Shown here: one piece after another, positions 11,452 through 22,360 of the stretch | How the letters are laid out: every line of letters begins with the position of its first letter | Numbering within the stretch: the first letter of the stretch is position 1 | NCBI RefSeq assembly: GCF_016808335.1 | Contig: NC_053150.1 | Location: 27,486,979-27,550,978 of the forward strand | Direction of reading: 5' to 3' | DNA: 64,000 nt | Origin: Panicum virgatum | Lineage: Eukaryota; Streptophyta; Magnoliopsida; Poales; Poaceae | The notes under the pieces: generated by a model | Seen by the model: the letters and a program-made list of their open reading frames with translations, nothing else | What the model was told of the DNA's origin: nothing | The model's database searches: none | Translations under genes and position numbers: made by a program

Positions 11452-13032
11452 TGTTGGTGCTCCTTAAGTACCCATTTTATCCCTTGTTTATCCTTGATAA
11501 TGACATGAATTTAATATCAAAATCACTAACCGTCCTAACCCCGACCTAATTGTTGGTCATTTGCACATTTGCACATATATTTTGGAGGAACTTCGTTTTT
11601 GCAGGTTTTTGGCCTATTTTGGAGCATGAAATGACAAGGCCCGTGATCGAGCGCTAACATGGAGAAAGACGAAGGCCAAAGCCCAAAGGAAAGACCAAAG
11701 CCCATGTTGATTCGAAGCCCATTCATGCACATCCATCCTCCAAGAGAGCCCAAAGGACCAAGCCCACAAAGATGACATCAAGATACTTCGGGATTAAGCA
11801 AAGCAAATAAAGATTTAAGGAAGGATTCCCTATCCTATCCTTTCCTCGAAGATATCTCCAAGATAACGACGTCCAAAGGGGTGCAATCGTGAAGGACATA
11901 AACTCTAGAAGATGCGAGGAGTCTACATGCGAAAGATGAGACCGAGGCGGGCCCGAAAGAGGATAGGCCGGCCGGCCTAGGCCCATGAGGCTGACCGGCC
12001 TAGCCCATTTCCGAGGCAGTTCGGCCTCCCCTTCGACCGGTGGCTTCCTCGGCTTATAAATAGCTCGCACCTTATTCAACTCGTGGGATCAATCCACCCA
12101 GAACTCGACGAAAACCTAGGGCCAAGATAGGAGGAGGCTAACGGCCGCCGCGAGCCTTCGAGGGTACCTAGGAGATGGCTTAGGCCACCCCTAGCCGCCA
12201 TGGCCTCCCTGCGAGGTTGTGCCATGGTGGAGTTCAGGAGTCATCCCCAACATTAGTCGGGGTATATACACACACGATGGTGATATCAATCTACTCTTTA
12301 TTCTAGTTGTCTCGACTTTGGTCTACTTTAATGCATGCTTTTTTCTCATATGTGATGCATCCATATGTTCATAGTAAGATTAGATCTATTCGTGGTGATT
12401 AGTCTATATCTTGCGGATACGTTGAGGTAGCGTGTTTTAGCTAGTTGGTTGATTACCCCAGTGTGGTGATAGCATGGTGGAGGGAAATGTTCTAGCGATG
12501 ATATGATGTGGAATAGGATCGATGGCGAGTACCATGGGAGTCGTTGCGCGGCCACCAAGAGGATGAGCTTCGAGTAAGAGCACTTGGTGGGCGTTTGGGG
12601 TAAAGCTTTGGGAAACCTTAGGCGTCGACACGCACCTCGCATCGGTGACCTTGGGAAAGTAGGCCGCTTGCGAGCCGCCTTTCTGAGAGATGATTTTGTG
12701 TACCTTTAGTTGAGATGCAATCTATGTTTTGATCACCTTTTTGACTAGAACCGTACCTAGAGATGATAGGCCCTAGCTCCTTGGTTGTGTTATCTCATCT
12801 ACGGTTGTGGGTGCGATGAACACTTATGCTTCATTCATATCTATCAAGTGTTCAGTTTATATGCAATCTTCGCTTCATGTTTAGGATAGATCCGTTAGAT
12901 TAGATGGTAAACCCTAGTCGGTTCGCTTCCGATCCACGGATTGATAAAACCTTGGGGGAGTACTCTAAGGCAAAAGCTACCACGATCCGTGCGCTTGCGG
13001 TACGTAAATTGGGGCTCTAAGGAGCATCAACA
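11452..13032 (+). repeat. 3' LTR, 1581 bp
   Basis: Starts TGTTGGTGCTCCTTAAGT and ends GGAGCATCAACA. It is close to the 5' LTR, with small indels including an extra block near 11,905-11,935, which suggests a fairly young insertion. The exact TATA box is kept. Confidence 0.92.
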
Positions 13033-13037
13033 CCTGG
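13033..13037. repeat. Target-site duplication CCTGG (right)
   Basis: Exact copy of 2297-2301. Confidence 0.9.
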
Positions 13038-13103
13038 CGAGGGAGACAGTTATCAAATAATCTTAGTGTTTGTACAAATAACGTTCTATATAGTTATCAA
13101 ACG

Positions 13104-13180
13104 AAATCACTCAAGTAGCGCAATGGTTTAGGTGTGTCGGCCGGAACTCGTAGGTCTCGGGTTCGAACCACGGACCAGAC
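13104..13180 (+). repeat. tRNA-like SINE fragment 1
   Basis: Has an A-box-like TAGCGCAATGG and a B-box-like GGGTTCGAACC about 45 bases apart, the spacing of an internal pol III promoter. The stem sequences do not fold as a normal tRNA, so a SINE-type or tRNA pseudogene remnant is more likely than a working tRNA. Confidence 0.45.
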
Positions 13181-13254
13181 CAAATTTTTTCGGTTTATTG
13201 GCGCAGCAGCTTTCCAATATATTCAGCTAAAATTATAAATGCATACTGAACTAA

Positions 13255-13345
13255 AATTCTAGCATACTTCAATGGTTTGGCCGCGCGGTCTTAAGTCTAC
13301 GGTCGCGAGTTCGAATCCCTTCAGAGGGACCTTTTTTTTTCCTTT
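13255..13345 (+). repeat. tRNA-like SINE fragment 2 (tRNA-Leu/Ser-like)
   Basis: TGGCCGCGCGGTCTTAAG resembles the D-arm of tRNA-Leu or tRNA-Ser and GAGTTCGAATCCC a B box. A T run from about 13,332 could end pol III transcription. The acceptor ends do not pair convincingly, so I call it a SINE or tRNA-derived fragment. Confidence 0.45.
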
Positions 13346-13384
13346 TTTTGCTATTTTCGTGGGCCGGCGAGGCCCAAAAGAGCT

Positions 13385-13545
13385 CTAGGGTTCCCCTCCC
13401 ATCTCGACACGCCGCTCCTCCCCTCCCATCCCGATAGTGCCACCCCTCTCATCCCGACACGCCGCTCCTCCCCTCCCATCCCGACAGCGCCGCCCCTCCC
13501 ATCCCGACAGCATCACTCCTCCCCTCCCATCCCGGTTGGATCTGG
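13385..13545. repeat. C-rich minisatellite
   Basis: About five imperfect units of a 20-35-bp motif built on CTCCCATCCCGACA and GCCGCTCCTCCCCTCC. It is nearly all pyrimidine plus G on this strand, and open in several frames for composition reasons only. Confidence 0.75.
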
Positions 13546-14090
13546 GCCCTCTCCTTCCTGCTACGCCCGCCATCGAGCAGGCAGCCGTAGACAGGCCTAC
13601 CAGGAAGCACCGCCCTCGCCCATCTCCATGCGGAGGCGCAGGCGTCAAGATCAAGATGAGTGCTGCGTCGCCGCCGCAGGGCTGCTCGCGGGCATAGGCC
13701 ACCACGCGGAGTGCAGCTCACGTGGAGGTGTCCATGGCGGCGGCATAGAGCTGCCGGCCACCAACTACTTCATCAGCGTGCTCATATAGGTCAGTGGCAC
13801 CATTCCCTCTCTCTCTCTCTGCTAGTCTCTGCTAGTCTAGGGTTAATTGGAGGGGCATCTGAATGTTATGACCAAGTTGTACCTTCAATTTTGGCAAACT
13901 AATTTGCTTAACCCTAACCCCGTGGACCGTGGTTCTGTGTTTTGGAGATTAAGAATGATACGGAATAAATTCCGTAGGATAGAGAAGCTTTTAAAGGATA
14001 GCTTCTCCATGGATGAGGGGGTCAAGGTAGAAGAAAAGAAAAGCAAAAGATACAAGGACGACTAGGTAAGAAGAAAGATACAGTAACTGT
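13546..14090. other. Gene-like GC-rich fragment, CT repeat and retroelement leader; no firm gene
   Basis: 13,546-13,790 has coding-like composition (a plus-strand frame could be read from an ATG at 13,629) but matches nothing I recognise. A CT microsatellite lies near 13,806-13,822. From about 13,850 the sequence is probably the 5' internal part of the minus-strand retroelement whose primer site is at 14,091-14,108. No function is assigned. Confidence 0.3.
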
Positions 14091-14108
14091 TCCTCGGCAA
14101 TGGCGCCA
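14091..14108 (-). other. Primer-binding site, tRNA-Asp type (minus strand)
   Basis: The minus strand reads TGGCGCCATTGCCGAGGA, close to the complement of the tRNA-Asp 3' end, lying just inside the LTR at 14,116. Confidence 0.75.
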
Positions 14109-14115
14109 GAAAGCT

Positions 14116-15445
14116 TGTTGGGTATTTTAGCATCACGAATAAATACGCAAGCGCACGGATACCATTGTAGCTTTCACCTCAGAGTATTCCAAGGGTTATT
14201 GAATCCACAGGGAATGTGTGTGCACTAACTTCTATTCTAGTCGGTCCAAGAACACACCAAGATAGGTGGAAAGGGTAGAGAGGATTCCTAAGATAGCATT
14301 ATAGCTGAGATTAAAGGTCGATCTCTCGGGCACAATACTCGCTTCGAGCACCAGCTTACGCTTGGCCTGCCAAGCGACTCCGGCCAATAGCTCTACGCTA
14401 TATCCGAACATGGAGGATTACTAAGGACCAATAAGGCTGTCACCACCTATGGCCTATCTCTAACAAACTGTGGGATATAAGGCAAACGAAGGATAACCCT
14501 TAGCCAAGACACCACGTCTACGATATTGATTACTACTATAGTCTAACTATGTATGGTACCCTGTAGCAAACTATAGCACTCTGTAAGAATACAGAGCGAC
14601 GAACCCGTGAGTAAGAGAACTAATCTCACTCGACTACAAGCACTACTAGCATCTACTATACCAAGTAAAATACTAGAGATAGGAACATGAATACTTACTA
14701 GAACCAGAAGAACGTAGCAGCATCCATATAGGTACAAGCTGGGAGAAGAATGCCGACACCCCGACACGTCTCCCGAACTACTCTCTCACTCTCGTAGAGG
14801 TACAATTTGGAGAAGAGCGCCAAAGACCGGCGCCCCTCCTGAGTACATCTACCCCTAACCTTTGCAAGGCGACTCTAAACTAAAGTGGAGGCTTGTTGAG
14901 CACTTGATGAATGCCTCTCTTCTTACCCCCCCTCTCATATTTATAGAGGGAAGCAAAGGGGGCATCTTGGCTGGGTTTCAGTAGGGGAGGCACCTAAAAC
15001 CGCCTTAAGGAAGGTTCAAGGAAGCTGCACGTCAAAGGGGAAGGTCGGTGGCCAAAGTCACTGTTTGCCCGACCACCCCGGTCGGCCGACCAGTGACTGG
15101 CCCCAAATCGGCCCAATTTTGGCTGAGAGACTACTAGGTGGGCCCTAATCCCATTTTCGTGTGCCTAAGCTTCTGGTATGTCGGTTTACTTGCTCTGGTG
15201 GGCCCTATGATCCATTTGATGCCATGTGTCGCGCTCTGTTGGTCAACACCCTTTTACCTTAGATTGATAAGCGTGTTTCCTTGCTCATGAGGTGTGTTTT
15301 CTATGTTATTTCACCTGCATACAATTGTTTACCAACACTTGTGGAAATGGCTAGTATTAAAACCCTACCACTAGGATGATGTTGACCTTTTATGTATTTA
15401 TGCAGGATTTGACGGCCTAAAATTAGCACTTAAGAGCTGTCAACA
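14116..15445 (-). repeat. LTR of a minus-strand gypsy-type element, 1330 bp
   Basis: On the minus strand it begins TGTTGACAGCTCTTAAGTGC and ends AAATACCCAACA, with a TATA-like TATAAATA near 14,945-14,938. A primer-binding site lies on its left and a polypurine tract on its right, so element internal DNA is present on both sides of one LTR. There is no target-site duplication around it. Coding domains are absent. Confidence 0.75.
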
Positions 15446-16598
15446 ACTCCCCCACACTTAGACTTTGCTCGTTCTCGAGTAAAGGAGATGAGACTATGGT
15501 AGAACATGACTTCCAAAGGTGTGGAGCAAACAAAAGAGATATTCGAAACCATACCTTGTACTTGTGAACTTTGAAGTGTCTATCATACCATCTTGGGTAG
15601 TTGAGGAATAGAAAGGTCTTGAATCAAATCACTTCAACTCCTCATGTCAAGCAGCTTGGGGTTTTCAATAAATTTTTGAAATAAGCTTTGCTTAGCTCCT
15701 CATTTGATTCTCTCATATCGCTCAATGTGTATATGTCCTCACCAAGGCATTTGACTTGCCTTTTCTTCACCCTACTACTAATGATGGCTATATGTGGGGC
15801 TCAAGGTAGGGTATGAAAAAGTAGGCATACTTGTATCACATTTATTGCAAAGTAAAAAACCAGATCAAAATGTGCACGTGCATGAAGTATTGTGAATGAG
15901 ATGGAAACTCCTTTGTGTATGATTCTTCTCTCTCTAGTTTTATTTGAGGACATGGCTATCTCTTTTTTCTCTCACTTTTTTTGGGTCGTGCTTCTTTGGC
16001 ACACCATCTTTTCTCTCTCGACTGTGGGTCATGCTTCTTTGGTATGCCATCATTCCTCTCTTGCTCACTGTGGGTCATGCTTCTTTGGCATGCCACCTTT
16101 CCTCTCTTTTTTTTTCTTTTCATTTTTTAGAGATATCCCATGTCTCTTTTTTAGTAAAAACTAGAGAGAGACCAACACATATTGTGGAGCATTTTATGTG
16201 ATAGATGGATGGTACAATGCTAGCTTCTTTTAGAAGTATAGCAAAGGGGTATATGGTGTGCACGTGAATCTTGATCGTGAAAGCATGAAAAGACTTCTCT
16301 TAGGGGTCACAACAATTCGACAGAGCTCAATGCAAAGACAAGTAGCATATGTGTGTAGAGTTTTCATGTTATATCATCATATGGCTCTAGTAGGACTTTG
16401 GCATATCAAAAAGGAGATTTGCAAAGGGTTTTCCAATTTTTTAAATAAATTTCCCAAGCACTTGAGCAGTAAGAGCGAAGATCATATCATCAACCCATAT
16501 CTCAAATATCAACTACTTAGATAAGTATGCTTTCCTAAATATTTTTATGCCATGTGTCCTCTAATCTCTTTTCAACATGCCTAAGCTTCTGGTATGTC
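15446..16598 (-). other. 3' internal, non-coding DNA of the minus-strand element
   Basis: Starts with a purine tract on the minus strand (TAAGTGTGGGGGAG) and the phrase ACTCGAGAACGAGCAAAGTC that commonly precedes the 3' LTR of this kind of element; an equivalent phrase precedes the 3' LTR at 11,452. The rest has no gene. A triplicated phrase containing GTGGGTCATGCTTCTTTGG lies near 15,985-16,090. A 20-bp segment at 16,579-16,598 is identical to one inside the LTR at 15,163-15,182. Confidence 0.55.
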
Positions 16599-16866
16599 TG
16601 TGACATACCGACCCAACAAGGATGAAATTGAGCCTACTAGTGGCCCAAGTGCGAGTGGCATGACATGTGTGTGGGGAGTTGTCCCACCTTGCTAGTTGAG
16701 GGTGAGGTTCACCAACATATAAACCCAAGTGCTAAGTGCATTTCAACCCCCGGGTTAACCCTTTTACGTGAAGCGAGGATGAAAGCGTAAGCAGGATTGG
16801 TGCGAGTGCATGTTTTACTCAACGTGCAGAGTAGAACTTAGCCATATTTGGGACTGGGGCGTTACA
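16599..16866 (+). repeat. TRIM-like 5' LTR
   Basis: 268 bp, TGTGACATACCGACCC to GGCGTTACA. It matches the split copy across its length with a few substitutions. Confidence 0.75.
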
Positions 16867-17092
16867 ATTGGTATTAGAGCCGACCCTCGCAGTTACATGG
16901 GCCGTGTGCGTGCTAGTGATGCGGGCATATGGCACATGGCGCGTGTGAACCCGTGTGTGGTCACACGGCATGGCATATGTGCCGGTACTAGGCGCTTGGA
17001 CGATGTGTGCTAAGAGAGAAAGTTTATGGTTGATTGCCTCAGTGTGTGCGGGTATGTTGCCGACGAGGACGTCAGGTCCTTTATGGGGTGTA

Positions 17093-17157
17093 TGTGACAT
17101 CCTGATCCAACAAGGATGAAATTGTTTAGCCCACTATTGGCCCAAGTGTGAGTGGCA
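17093..17157 (+). repeat. TRIM-like 3' LTR, first piece
   Basis: The first 65 bp of the second LTR, cut at 17,157 by the CACTA insertion. The remainder resumes at 21,652. Confidence 0.75.
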
Positions 17158-17844
17158 CACTACAAATTGACATCCCCTTTTGCAACGCAAATATGCGTTG
17201 CTAAAAGTTCATATATACGTTGGTAGGGTTTATACCAACGCATCTTGTATGCGTTGCCTAAAGTGGCGTTGCAAGGATCTATTGCAACACTTATTTATGT
17301 GTTGGTAACATGTAGTAATAACCGTTGCAAAGTTGCAACGCATAATGTTTGATCATGGCAACACTTATATGTGTTTGTACAGACCATGTGTGAATAGCCT
17401 CTATGGTTTGTTGTAACGTGTAGATTTAGTTTATTGCAACACTTATATGCATTGTAAGGATTAAACCATTTGTTCATTAATATTATATAATTATTTATTT
17501 TTGAGACAACAATAAAGATAATATTGTACAATTTAATAAAAATGCAATACCATCCAACATAAAAATAAACACACTGAGCCATATATATATTTATTATAAA
17601 TAATTTGTCGCATTACAAAGTACCATCTAAATTCATGACACATTTTTTTACAGAGCACATGTTCCTATGTGAGCAAATATGAAACATTTAAAAGATCCAT
17701 CTTAGCATGCTAGCTGTCCTCCTTTCTCCTTCCTTCAGCTCAGTCAAGCATTCCTCTGCTGTGATCATATATCTATCTTCTCGATCTGCAAATGAAAATT
17801 AAATTAAATAATATGACACACATGAGAACTGAAATCTCAATGGG

Positions 17845-19010
17845 TTATAGAAAAGACCGTACAAAAGTTGAAGGCCATGCAACATGGGCTCCTCCTTCTA
17901 CATCTCTAAGAACCTTGTAGTTTTTGTATGGTCGTATCAATGGTTCATCTTCTACCATTACAAAACTAACAGAAACCATCCAAAATTCTTTGCCTAGCTG
18001 AACACCATCAAGTTTCTGTTTTGGATCACAACTCACTAGTTTACCCATTGCAACAGTCTTGTTTCGATTTTTCCATCTCTGTAAGTATACTTTGGTGCCA
18101 ACCTGGTTCACAAATATATGCATACAACAAATAAGCACATAATAGATCACAGTTTGTCTAAGAAATTGAATAATCATACCTTCATTGTATTGCCAGTTGA
18201 CAAACTTGCTGTACCACGATGATTCTTCTACAAAAGTATATATGGGGATTCTTAGACTCCAGTTGTAAGAACAATTAAGAAAAGGATAAAATGAAGTTGT
18301 AAGCAATGTGTCTTAGACACTAGCAGGTACTAATGCACTAGGCCTTTTTGAGATCTTGTTCAGCTGGTAACATGTCAAAATCGATAACTTAGTTGTGGAA
18401 AATAAGCTAACAAAAATATCAATGCTAGAAAGATATTTACTTGGTACTGAGATGCTTCAAAATTTGAGGGAGTAGCATATGTTTCCTTTGAGACAACCTG
18501 TAATATGTGCTCGTTTAATACAACAATTTGATAAAGTTCATAGAACAGTATACTGCCATTCTATTAGAAAACTCAGAAAGCAGTGGCAATAACGGTATTT
18601 AGCAACATGAACAGAATATATTGCTTTGCATCCATGTGTTAAGTTTGGTGTGCAAACCTTGTCGTTACTACAATTATCTCTGTAATGTGCTGGCACATCC
18701 TCATTCTCCATGTAATCATCTTGCTCCGTCTATAGTGAATAAGAATAAATTAATATATTCTTTCACCAACAAAATCTACAGGCAGTGCTTCATGAATACC
18801 TGTAAGCTAATATTTATTGTGGCTGGGGTAGATGAGTCCGAATTTGTGGTTCCATATGAGTGCTCAGCCACCTTCTTTACAGAGGAACCAAAAGAATATT
18901 TAACCAAAATACCTTACAATGATTCATCACTGAAAAATAGCTTCCTTACATGTTTCTTTGAGCTAAGAACATCTATTTTTCTCTGCATCATAAGATTTTG
19001 CCTCTGCAAG
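17845..19010 (-). pseudogene. TNP1-like gene fragments of the CACTA element
   Basis: On the minus strand several short exons with AG/GT borders can be read: about 19,010-18,925, 18,740-18,650, 18,498-18,442, about 18,225-18,178, and 18,104-17,845. The last encodes a domain of the kind found in En/Spm TNP1-like proteins (Transposase_23): KVYLQRWKNRNK, SCDPKQKLDGVQLGKEFW, then DEPLIRPYKNY and VAWPSTFV. In this family the domain binds subterminal repeats. An open frame runs from 18,306 to 17,845 through the last intron. No start is evident, and I cannot tell whether the gene is intact. Confidence 0.6.
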
Positions 19011-20383
19011 CACAAGGTATAATAATGATAATGATGATGTTGGGGCCCTTCTCTTAATACTAATAATAATGATGATGATGATGTTGATAAGCACTTAAGG
19101 TATATGAATATCAAATAATCTCCTCAATCATAGATAAATAGTATAAAGTAGATTCATCATACATGACTAATGGTATTCTTACTCCTAGAAAAATTATCAA
19201 TGGCTTCTCTGTGATTTGGACCCGTCTCCTAGTTATTTTATTTCTTCCTTTTCTCACTGCCAGATGGATATTTTCTAGATAACTTGCTTGTGTGCTGTAA
19301 ATTAAAGGAACAAACAATTGCATAATTAGTGGAGTAGGCACTAGAGTAAACCTCAATCAGTACCTGGTCCTAATTGTCTGATTCCTGACCAGCAGATTAG
19401 TTGGCTAAAATGGATGACCTTATCTACTCTCCTCGTCTCCTTGATGTGTTCTGTTGTGACAAAAATTAACTAAATAACATAGTAGGATAGTCAGGATTGA
19501 ATTGATCAACTGATTAGCAAAAGAAGGGTCTGAGACAGGTGATGGAAACATGGCGATCACCTGATCTGTGCACACAGTCACGATCTCACAGCCTGAGGGA
19601 GGCGCCTTGAATCGTTGAATCCGATCCACATCTTGGCGTGATGGTGTACGGACGTCAGATGTCCGTGACGGCGGCCGCCCCTCCCGCGCCCCCCCTCAGG
19701 GCCGGGCCTGAGATCAAGCAGCAGTACTCAGGGGTGGGCAGACGCGCCCGCCCGCCTACCGTATTCACCGTGATGGGCAGTCTCGGCGGCGGAGCGGACC
19801 GGATCTGGGTCGAGCGACGGTGACTCTTGAGGCGGCAGGAAGAGGAGAGGTATGGACAATAGAGTGCTTGTGCGATGGCAAAGAATAGAAAATGGACCCT
19901 GTTTCAGCTGGGATAACTGACGAGATCCACAAATCAGGGGGCGGTTCCCATGCTGTTTTCACACGGTCCACTCCAGTTAGTCTCTATGAACGGTGGGGCC
20001 ATTGTTAGACTTCTCAATAATTAGATTACAAGTGTGCGGGAAAAAGGTACCAAATAAAAAAAAGAGGGAAACAATGGCGGGAGAAGGTTACAGATCCAAA
20101 TATATTATAGGCCTTGGAAAAGATGGCGGGAGCCAGAAAAAAAACAAAAAAAGTGATTACGCTGAGTTTAAATTAAAAATATGGTTATTAGTATTAGATC
20201 CAAATTAAATGAATATTTGGGATTGTAAATAGATTCAAATGAAAAAGTTATCTATAGTTTATAACTTTTCGAGATCTACAACTTTGCTTTTGGTCAATTA
20301 CCCATCCGAGGTCGTACGAAAAATTGGAATTTCAAATGTGAAAAGTACTACAACTTTGGTATAATGTTCATCTTCATTGCAGG

Positions 20384-21192
20384 CAGGGCCGGCTCACGGT
20401 TTTCAAAGGCCACATGGCGAGCCAGATACTATAGGCCCTTTAGATTAAGTATTTTTTATTTGTAATGGTAACTAAAAAGAAGGTATAAATTCTAATAATA
20501 CATGTAATTTATGAAGAATAATGCCAATATTACAAACAAAAATGATAGAAATATAAAACTAGAATTACCTGCAACCTGCTAGAGCGCTAATGCTAGCACC
20601 TAGGCAGTAGATGCTCGCGTGGGCTATGGTGCCGCCACGCCAACCGGCCTGTGTTTGCATGAGTGCATTGGACTCTGATCTCCGGTGTCGGTGTCGGGTC
20701 GTCGTCTAGAGAAGGAGAACACCCGATGTCGGGTCCAAGCGAAAGCAGATGAAAACAAAACACCAAACATCGAGTCACGATCGCGGCGTGGAAGGGGGGG
20801 GGGGAGTCCATAAGACCGGGCGCTACTCGGACCCCGAATGGATCTATCACAGAAGGCATGATGAGCTACTTTCTTCTTAGATGGGCCGAAAATAGGAAGT
20901 TAGATTGGCCTAATATATCAATTTGTGGTACATATAAAAAATAGGAACACTTTTTTAACATGGATCAATTTTCCAAAATCAAAAGATTATTCCGTCATGT
21001 GTGATAGTTTGATTGCCAGTCACACGTGGGGACTCCTAACATTTGCCGAAAAACCTGCATGCCTGGGCTCGTATACTCCGAATTGAGTCAAGTACTACTA
21101 CCTAGTACCTACAACATACTAGATGTTGGGCCCCCCCTCCTCCGTGAGCCCGGGCTATCGCCCCGGCTGCCCTCCCCCTTAAGCCGGCCCTG
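20384..21192. mobile_element. hAT-type non-autonomous element, 809 bp
   Basis: Ends CAGGGCCGGCTCACGG and, inverted, CAGGGCCGGCTTAAGG, flanked by 8-bp duplications ATTGCAGG (20,376-20,383) and ATTGCAAG (21,193-21,200) with one mismatch. Eight bases and CAGGG-type termini are typical of hAT elements. No transposase domain is visible. It lies within the CACTA element and so inserted later or was carried along. Confidence 0.75.
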
Positions 21193-21287
21193 ATTGCAAG
21201 TCATATAAGAAAGTTACGAAGTTTTTTGTGCACCCCATAACAAGGTTCTGAAATAAAAAATGTCAATGACCTACTTTTAAACACAAA

Positions 21288-21366
21288 TATGTGTGTAGTC
21301 TAATGGTAGAGAAGAGTTTATCATGTTGGGGATCGTGGGTTCGAACCTGTGTCTTGCCCCTTTTTT
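21288..21366 (+). repeat. tRNA-like SINE fragment 3
   Basis: TAGTCTAATGGTAGAG (A-box-like) and GGGTTCGAACCTG (B-box-like) are about 45 bases apart and followed by a T run. Probably a tRNA-derived remnant inside the CACTA element. Confidence 0.4.
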
Positions 21367-21497
21367 GTCGACAGCTCCTGTGTATATTATTTTATTAATC
21401 ATCTACCTCATACACAGCGCATCAAAAGAGCTTGCTTGTTGTAAAAAAAAAACAAAAAAAACACTAAGTCCCGCATAGCTGACAAAGGCACATAGGA

Positions 21498-21584
21498 GTG
21501 CGGATATGCTTCCAACGGTTTAGTAAACATTGCTGTCTTAGCGGATATGCTTCCAATGGTTTAGTAAACATTGCTGTCTTATTC
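21498..21584 (+). repeat. Tandem 42-bp duplication in the CACTA right arm
   Basis: The block GCGGATATGCTTCCAA to ATTGCTGTCTTA occurs twice in tandem with one or two changes, just inside the right terminal repeat. Confidence 0.75.
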
Positions 21585-21651
21585 CTTGCAACAAATAAAT
21601 TATGTGTTGCCATCTATCCGTTGCAAAAGGGGGTGTCAATTTGTAGTGGCA

Positions 21652-21857
21652 TGACATGTGTGTGGGGAGTTGTCCCACCTTCCTAGTTGAGGGTGAGGTT
21701 CACTGACATATAAACCCAAGTGGCAAGGACATTTCAACCCCCGGGTTAACCCTTTTATGCGAAGCGAGGACGAAAGCGTAAGCAGTGTCGGTGCGAGTGC
21801 GTGTTTTACTCAACGCGCAGACTAGAACTTAGTCATATTTGGGACTAGGGTGTTACA
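21652..21857 (+). repeat. TRIM-like 3' LTR, second piece
   Basis: Resumes the LTR after the CACTA element and ends GGGTGTTACA, matching the end of the first LTR. Confidence 0.75.
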
Positions 21858-22360
21858 CCTGTGGGCACGCGTGGGGATGGTTCCGCCGGCAGAGCCAATG
21901 GGTGAGAGTGAGGACACTATAACCTTTTTAGTAGTAGATAGGTTGGTGCTGCGGTGGAAGCGTAGGAATAGAAGGAGAGGGTGTGGGTTCATGTGAGCAC
22001 TTGACAGTAATTTTGTCTAATAATGCAAAAGTTAAGATGCACAAAGGAAAACCTTCGAACAGATCTAACGGGTGTCATACTAGGTATTTAAGTTTTTTAG
22101 TTGACCTTAAATAAAATAAATTTATCCTTCAATATTAAATGGGGAATTGAACCAGAGGGAGGAACAAAGACTGACGGTGGCTGGAGTGTTGTCTTTTGCT
22201 GGGTCTTTCTGAAAAAGCAACGATCAATGGAGTTGTTCTGTTTTTGCTACATCTAGGGTGTAATCTCTATCTGGTGCTATTTATTGCTGGTGTTCACACC
22301 TAGAAAATCTTGTGTGCAGCTCTTTTACTAAACCTATACCTTGAAAGTCGTGTTAGGAAG
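21858..22360. other. Unassigned intergenic DNA
   Basis: Moderately AT-rich, no convincing reading frame, repeat end or RNA gene. It may be the flank of the TRIM target. Confidence 0.4.

Larger units (their letters stand above)
2302..13032 (+). mobile_element. Complete, apparently non-coding LTR retrotransposon (large non-autonomous type)
   Basis: Two similar direct LTRs (2302-3863 and 11,452-13,032) flank an internal region with a primer-binding site after the first and a purine tract before the second, and a 5-bp duplication CCTGG brackets the whole. After removing the nested solo LTR the internal region is about 6.2 kb. No frame in it encodes a recognisable gag, protease, reverse transcriptase, RNase H or integrase; the longest frames are short and unlike known families. 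This fits a large retrotransposon derivative moved by proteins of an autonomous relative. The tRNA-Asp-type primer site points to the Tat/Athila side of Ty3/gypsy, which is an inference. Confidence 0.9.
17158..21648 (-). mobile_element. CACTA (En/Spm) transposon, 4.5 kb
   Basis: Terminal inverted repeats begin CACTACAAATTGACA on the left and end TGTCAATTTGTAGTG on the right, perfectly complementary. A 3-bp duplication GCA flanks it (17,155-17,157 and 21,649-21,651). Subterminal DNA is rich in TTGCAACGC-like motifs in both directions, as usual for binding sites of the element's own protein. It carries pieces of a TNP1-like gene on the minus strand but no DDE transposase that I can see, so it is probably non-autonomous. 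The LTR it split is otherwise intact, so it inserted after the TRIM element. Confidence 0.92.
16599..21857 (+). mobile_element. Miniature LTR element (TRIM-like), split by a CACTA transposon
   Basis: Two direct repeats of about 268-271 bp (16,599-16,866, and 17,093-17,157 joined to 21,652-21,857) start TGTGACAT and end GTTACA. They flank only about 226 bp of internal DNA. The first repeat is followed by ATTGGTATTAGAGC, close to the tRNA-iMet primer site TGGTATCAGAGC. The size and lack of coding sequence fit a terminal-repeat retrotransposon in miniature. I find no target-site duplication at the outer ends. Confidence 0.7.
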
